Assembly (NCBI GenBank): GCA_002440825.1
Contig: DJVH01000001.1
Span: 3,392 to 67,391 of the forward strand
Length of the DNA stretch: 64,000 nt
Direction of reading: 5' to 3'
DNA from: Bacteriovoracaceae bacterium UBA6261
GTDB taxonomy: Bacteria > Bdellovibrionota > Bacteriovoracia > Bacteriovoracales > Bacteriovoracaceae
Shown: piece after piece, positions 60,608 to 64,000 of the stretch
Position numbering within the stretch: the stretch's first letter is position 1
Layout of the letters: the number at the start of each line of letters is the position of its first letter
The notes under the pieces: generated by a model
What the model was told of the DNA's origin: nothing
Seen by the model: only the letters and a program-made list of their open reading frames with translations
The model's database searches: none
Translations under genes and position numbers: made by a program

Positions 60608-62782
60608 CTACTTTCTCGGTGTAAATTCAAACTCAACTTTCCCATCCTTATTGAGCAACAAACAGGCCTCAAACGATTTCCCGGCCTTGGATTTAAATCC
60701 TTTGATGACTCCAGTTTTTTTATTCACGATGAGCGATTTGATTGTGGGCGCAGAAAGTTTTTTTCTCGCCACAATTTTCCAGATGGTAAATCCACAGCCC
60801 TCTTTCCAGCGTGAGCAACTATAAGACTTGGGAAAATCTTTTATTTCAGCCTGACAAAGCGGACAGGGACCTAATTCTAATTTCGGTCCGGCCGAAGCTC
60901 CGGCATCCGTTCCGTCTTCTTTTTTCTTATTAAAACGGGCGTATTTTCCCGTGTAAACTTTTTCTCTTTTCTGCCCTTCAGGAACAACAACGCCTTTCCA
61001 TTCACTGGTTGCATTCTCGACATACTTCACAATGGCATCCATAAAATCGAGATCGTCTTCCTCACCTTCGGCCATGCTTTGCAAACGCAGTTCAAGCTTT
61101 GCCGTCTGAGAGACGTCGGTAAGCGTTTTTGTCACGGGCATTGCCGCCAACCGGTCGACAAGTTCAATTCCCTTGGCCGTTGCCAACAGGTTTTTTCCCT
61201 GGCGTTCGATATAATTTCTTTTCAGAAGTGTTTCAATAATCTGGGCGCGTGTGGCCTGGGTTCCCAGACCGATCTCCGTGCGGAAAATCTTTTTGAGTTC
61301 CTGTTCTTCCACGAGTCGTGACGGATTGGTCATGTCATAAAGAAGAGAAGCTTCAGTGTATTCAGCGGGTGGTCTGGTTTTTTTCGACTCAACTTCACCT
61401 TTGCCAAAAAGTCCTGACTCTCCTTGAGAAATGGAAGGAAGAATTTCTTCATTTTCTTTTCCTTCAAGAACTTTAAACCCCATTTCCAGAATCTTCTTTC
61501 CACGCGTTTTAAATTTTTCTTTCTCACATTCAATCTCAACTTCCGTTTCTAAGTAGCGATGATTTTCAAGAAAGTTAGAAATAAATCTCTTTAAAACGAG
61601 ATGATAAATTTTTCCTTCAGGAGAGGATTCTGCCCCTGAAAAATCCTTCAGCGGAACAAGTCCATGGTGATCCGTCAGTCTGGAATCATCAAAAACAGTT
61701 TTGTTTTTCACGCTGACTTTGAAGGCCGCAAATTTTTCAAAATGTTCGGGGTAAAGATCCTTGAATTTATAAACCAGACCTTTGACCATATCAAAAGAGG
61801 ACGTCGCCATAACCTTTGAATCAGTTCGAGGATAAGATAAACATTTGTGTTTTTCATAGAGTGACTGAGCTAGCTCAAGCGTTTTGCTTGCGGAAAATCC
61901 GTAGAGCATGTTGGCCTGGCGTTGAAGCTCAGTTAACGAATACAATCCCTGCGGATAAGATGTTTTTTCTGTTTCGGATAAAACAGTGATCAGGCAGGTT
62001 TTCTTTTCCAGGTTTTTCACCAACGAATCAAAAAATTCTCTTCTATCCTGACGTTTCTCTTCATCTTTCTTTTTTGGATCAAACCAATAGGCCGAGACAG
62101 AACCTTTTTTAAATTGAAATTGAGCTTTTAATTCAAAATAATCTTTCGGAACAAAAGCATCGATGGCCTTTCTTCTTTCAACAATAAGACCCAGAACTGC
62201 AGTTTGGACGCGACCGACAGAGAACAAATCTCCCAACTTGATTGTGGCCAGTCTCGAAAGATTCATTCCCACAAGCCAGTCAGCGCGCTGTCTTGCTCTG
62301 CCTGCAATAAAGAGGCGGTCAAAATCATAAAGTGGTTTAATATTTTTTAATTCTGTATGAATAACTTCTTTGGTCAAGGCAGCTGACGTCCAGAAACGGA
62401 AGGCCTTTGTTTTTGAGCGTGCTTCATTCAAAATCAAACGCGCAATCAATTCACCTTCTCTTCCGGCATCGGTGGCCACGATAATCTTTTCGATGTCTGT
62501 TCTTTTTAAAAGACGTTTGATAATATCCAGCTGCTTTTTGGTCTTGGGTTGGGCCTTGAATTTCCACTCTACCGGTATAATCGGAAGAGTCGTCAGACTC
62601 CAGCGTTTAAAAGATTTATCGTAATCTTCCGGATCATAAGGGGTCAGCAAGTGACCGATGGCCCATGAGATAATATAGTTTTCATTTTCAATAAAACCGT
62701 CGCCACCGCCACTTTTCATGGCCAGAGCACTCGCAAAATCGCGGGCCACAGAGGGTTTTTCAGTGAGAATAAAAGTTTTCAT
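60608..62782 (-). CDS. topB: DNA topoisomerase III (type IA)
   Basis: 724 residues. TOPRIM: ILTEKPSVARDF with catalytic Glu8 and DAGREGE at 105-111. Active-site Tyr317 is in YPRTDS. RARQRADWLVGMNLSR and a C-terminal zinc-ribbon-like part (CPLCQ, CSRWKEGCG) complete the TopB layout. Decatenates single-stranded or replicating DNA. Its ATG overlaps the stop of the Popeye-like gene by four bases. Confidence 0.95.
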   Translation of the reverse strand: MKTFILTEKPSVARDFASALAMKSGGGDGFIENENYIISWAIGHLLTPYDPEDYDKSFKRWSLTTLPIIPVEWKFKAQPKTKKQLDIIKRLLKRTDIEKIIVATDAGREGELIARLILNEARSKTKAFRFWTSAALTKEVIHTELKNIKPLYDFDRLFIAGRARQRADWLVGMNLSRLATIKLGDLFSVGRVQTAVLGLIVERRKAIDAFVPKDYFELKAQFQFKKGSVSAYWFDPKKKDEEKRQDRREFFDSLVKNLEKKTCLITVLSETEKTSYPQGLYSLTELQRQANMLYGFSASKTLELAQSLYEKHKCLSYPRTDSKVMATSSFDMVKGLVYKFKDLYPEHFEKFAAFKVSVKNKTVFDDSRLTDHHGLVPLKDFSGAESSPEGKIYHLVLKRFISNFLENHRYLETEVEIECEKEKFKTRGKKILEMGFKVLEGKENEEILPSISQGESGLFGKGEVESKKTRPPAEYTEASLLYDMTNPSRLVEEQELKKIFRTEIGLGTQATRAQIIETLLKRNYIERQGKNLLATAKGIELVDRLAAMPVTKTLTDVSQTAKLELRLQSMAEGEEDDLDFMDAIVKYVENATSEWKGVVVPEGQKREKVYTGKYARFNKKKEDGTDAGASAGPKLELGPCPLCQAEIKDFPKSYSCSRWKEGCGFTIWKIVARKKLSAPTIKSLIVNKKTGVIKGFKSKAGKSFEACLLLNKDGKVEFEFTPRK

Positions 62783-63438
62783 AGTTTTTCTAAATTCTTA
62801 CTGGCAAGAATTCCTGTCAACTGTCTTGCCATTGCACTTTGAAGAGAAAAAATTAAACTTGGATTTTTTGCTTTCAAGTCTTTTAAATCTTTTTGCTTCC
62901 AGACGATCAAGTCTGTATCAAAGGCGGCCACAACTTTAGCGCTTGCATTTTTGTCAGAGAGAAAACTCATCTCTCCGATAAATTGCCCGTCTTTGAGTTC
63001 ATTCATTTTTCTTTCTTTCACAAGAATATCAACTGAACCGCTATAAATCATCATGAGTTCATCCATGGGCTGATTTTCAGTGACGATCACTTCTCCCGGT
63101 TTAAATGTTTTCCATTTTGCCAGCGCCAGAAGCTTAGCGTACTCCTGAAGGTTCAAGGTCTGAAACGACATATGGTAGAGCTCTTGCTCTTTATCATTGA
63201 GACGAATTTTTCGATTGCCGTAAATTATGCGGCCCATGTGGTAAAAATTGAGCGCAATAAAAAACAAGTTCCATGAAATAGGAACCATCAAAGGGCTTGT
63301 TGCTATTTTGGCATTATAAACAATAGAACAAAGGGAAGCAGTCACAGACAAGGCCCGAAGCCATAACATGTCTTTGACCATGAAGGAGCAGGCCACAAGA
63401 ACAAAAGCTAAATTACCTACGATTTGAATAATAGACAT
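62779..63438 (-). CDS. Three-TM cyclic-nucleotide-binding protein (Popeye-like architecture)
   Basis: 219 residues: three membrane helices (about 5-22, 28-45, 50-72) followed by a cNMP-binding domain (about 92-205: KPGEVIVTENQPMDELMMIYSGSVDIL, core YSGSVDI; GQFIGEMSFLS). Three TMs plus a cytosolic cNMP domain is the plan of Popeye-domain (POPDC) proteins, also known in bacteria. The phosphate-binding cassette reads GEMSFLSDKNASA, with Ala165 where most CAP-type domains have Arg, so affinity for cAMP may be altered. A class III cyclase is encoded 4 kb away on the same strand. Coupled to topB. Confidence 0.85.
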   Translation of the reverse strand: MSIIQIVGNLAFVLVACSFMVKDMLWLRALSVTASLCSIVYNAKIATSPLMVPISWNLFFIALNFYHMGRIIYGNRKIRLNDKEQELYHMSFQTLNLQEYAKLLALAKWKTFKPGEVIVTENQPMDELMMIYSGSVDILVKERKMNELKDGQFIGEMSFLSDKNASAKVVAAFDTDLIVWKQKDLKDLKAKNPSLIFSLQSAMARQLTGILASKNLEKL

Positions 63439-63451
63439 GGCCTTTAAAAGT

Positions 63452-63481
63452 AAAAAGGCCGGATTGCTCCGGCCTTTTTTT
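63452..63481. terminator. Bidirectional terminator
   Basis: GGCCGGA, loop TTGC, TCCGGCC and then seven T's, with five A's on the left. It terminates the right-edge gene on the minus strand before the Popeye-like gene. Confidence 0.87.
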
Positions 63482-63505
63482 ATTAAACATTATTGTGCTT
63501 AAGAA

Positions 63506-64000
63506 TTAGATCTCGCCTGCACCTGGTTTGTACCAGCAAAGAGGACGAGTTCCAACTGTGTAACCATCGCGCTTGATACATGTTCCAACTTTTGGATCAT
63601 TTCTATCAACGTCTTGTTCCCAAGTTTTGTCACAAAGAGTACCGCTGAAGTATGTATCAAGACGGCATTGTGCTTGAGGGTGAGCATCGTAAGTTCTAGA
63701 CACAACTGATTTATCAGGAGTATCGAATTTTACGTTAGAGTTACCACCAAGTTCGCCAAGAAGCATACCAAGTGATTTACCTGCCATTGAAACTCTCTGA
63801 CAAAGAGCGATTTCGCCTTCGTTAGTGTATTTTGCCTGACAAGCTTTTGTAGCTGCTTCATCAACAGTCATTTTTGAAACGTAAGCAACGTTGTCTTCTT
63901 TTTCAAGAACTCTTCTAAGACATTTCATAGCTCCGAAGTAGTCAGCTTGACCTTCGTTAGATGCCCATGAAGCACCTTTTCTTGGAGCTCCACCAATGTG
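63506..64000 (-). CDS. Uncharacterised Cys-rich protein, 5' end beyond the window
   Basis: The frame is open from the right edge to the stop at 63506, so at least 164 codons are visible and the N-terminus is missing. An internal ATG at 63928 is probably not the start, because ASWASNEGQADYFGAMKCLRR runs on smoothly upstream (core NEGQADYFGAMKC). At least six Cys are spread out (KCLRR, ACQAKY, LCQRV, QCRLDTY, LCDKTW, TCIKRDG, LCWYKPG), which suggests a secreted disulfide-rich protein. No family recognised. The GQADYF segment recurs in my memory of Bdellovibrionales secreted proteins, but I cannot name it. Confidence 0.6.
   Translation of the reverse strand, partial: HIGGAPRKGASWASNEGQADYFGAMKCLRRVLEKEDNVAYVSKMTVDEAATKACQAKYTNEGEIALCQRVSMAGKSLGMLLGELGGNSNVKFDTPDKSVVSRTYDAHPQAQCRLDTYFSGTLCDKTWEQDVDRNDPKVGTCIKRDGYTVGTRPLCWYKPGAGEI

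Noticed and set aside
1..64000. tRNA, rRNA, CRISPR and replication-origin signals
   Set aside because: None seen on reading; a tRNA or covariance-model scan would be needed to exclude small RNAs.

Overview
The window is bacterial chromosome with tightly packed genes, many four-base start/stop overlaps and few long gaps. The gene set points to a Gram-negative predatory or gliding bacterium of the Bdellovibrionota, most likely Bacteriovoracia. The reasons are abundant lipoproteins and outer-membrane barrels, a myxobacterial-type Glt/Agl gliding cluster with an AgmX-type protein, a yfgM-bamB / der-era-rnc neighbourhood, a complete envelope-maintenance repertoire, and many family-less secreted proteins. 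The lineage is an inference from gene content; no rRNA or tRNA gene was seen.

Left part (1-24 kb). It opens with the His-rich tail of a metal ABC-transporter ATPase and its ZnuB-type permease. Next come a thioesterase, an EEP-family hydrolase, arginine decarboxylase (speA) and a deoxyhypusine-synthase-like protein that probably makes a polyamine. A minus-strand block carries bamB and yfgM, then der, era and rnc, interrupted by two plus-strand outer-membrane genes that share a divergent promoter with yfgM. Der carries an unusual acidic insertion of about 145 residues. After a catalytically degenerate tyrosine recombinase, a transaldolase-family aldolase and a matrixin-like lipoprotein, the minus strand carries guaB-like, plsB-like, an unknown gene, infC, rpmI and rplT. 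infC probably starts with ATT.

Middle part (24-47 kb). A haem operon runs hemA (short), hemC-hemD fusion, hemL, a two-component system, hemE. It is followed by fabI, a second two-component system, deoC and a polytopic membrane protein. Two insertions then sit exactly between pairs of convergent genes whose ends must once have overlapped. One is an IS-like element (about 35.24-36.36 kb) flanked by a 14-bp direct repeat. The other is a one-gene segment (39.03-39.92 kb) flanked by a 46-bp direct repeat. Between and after them are an orphan CpaF/VirB11-type ATPase with unknown neighbours, and a minus-strand operon with two paralogous single-CxxCH secreted proteins. A SelO / CoA-binding / M15-peptidase group closes this part.

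Right part (47-64 kb). From 47.7 to 57.6 kb a single plus-strand operon resembles the Glt/Agl gliding machinery. It encodes a lipoprotein adhesin with a TSP1-like module plus a VWA domain (CglB-like), an outer-membrane barrel, TPR proteins, a TPR lipoprotein, a TolQ/TolR-type motor and an AgmX/TonB-like coupler. It is followed on the minus strand by a membrane class III nucleotide cyclase, a MASE3-like histidine kinase, topoisomerase III, a Popeye-like three-TM cyclic-nucleotide-binding protein and a 5'-truncated unknown secreted-type protein at the right edge.
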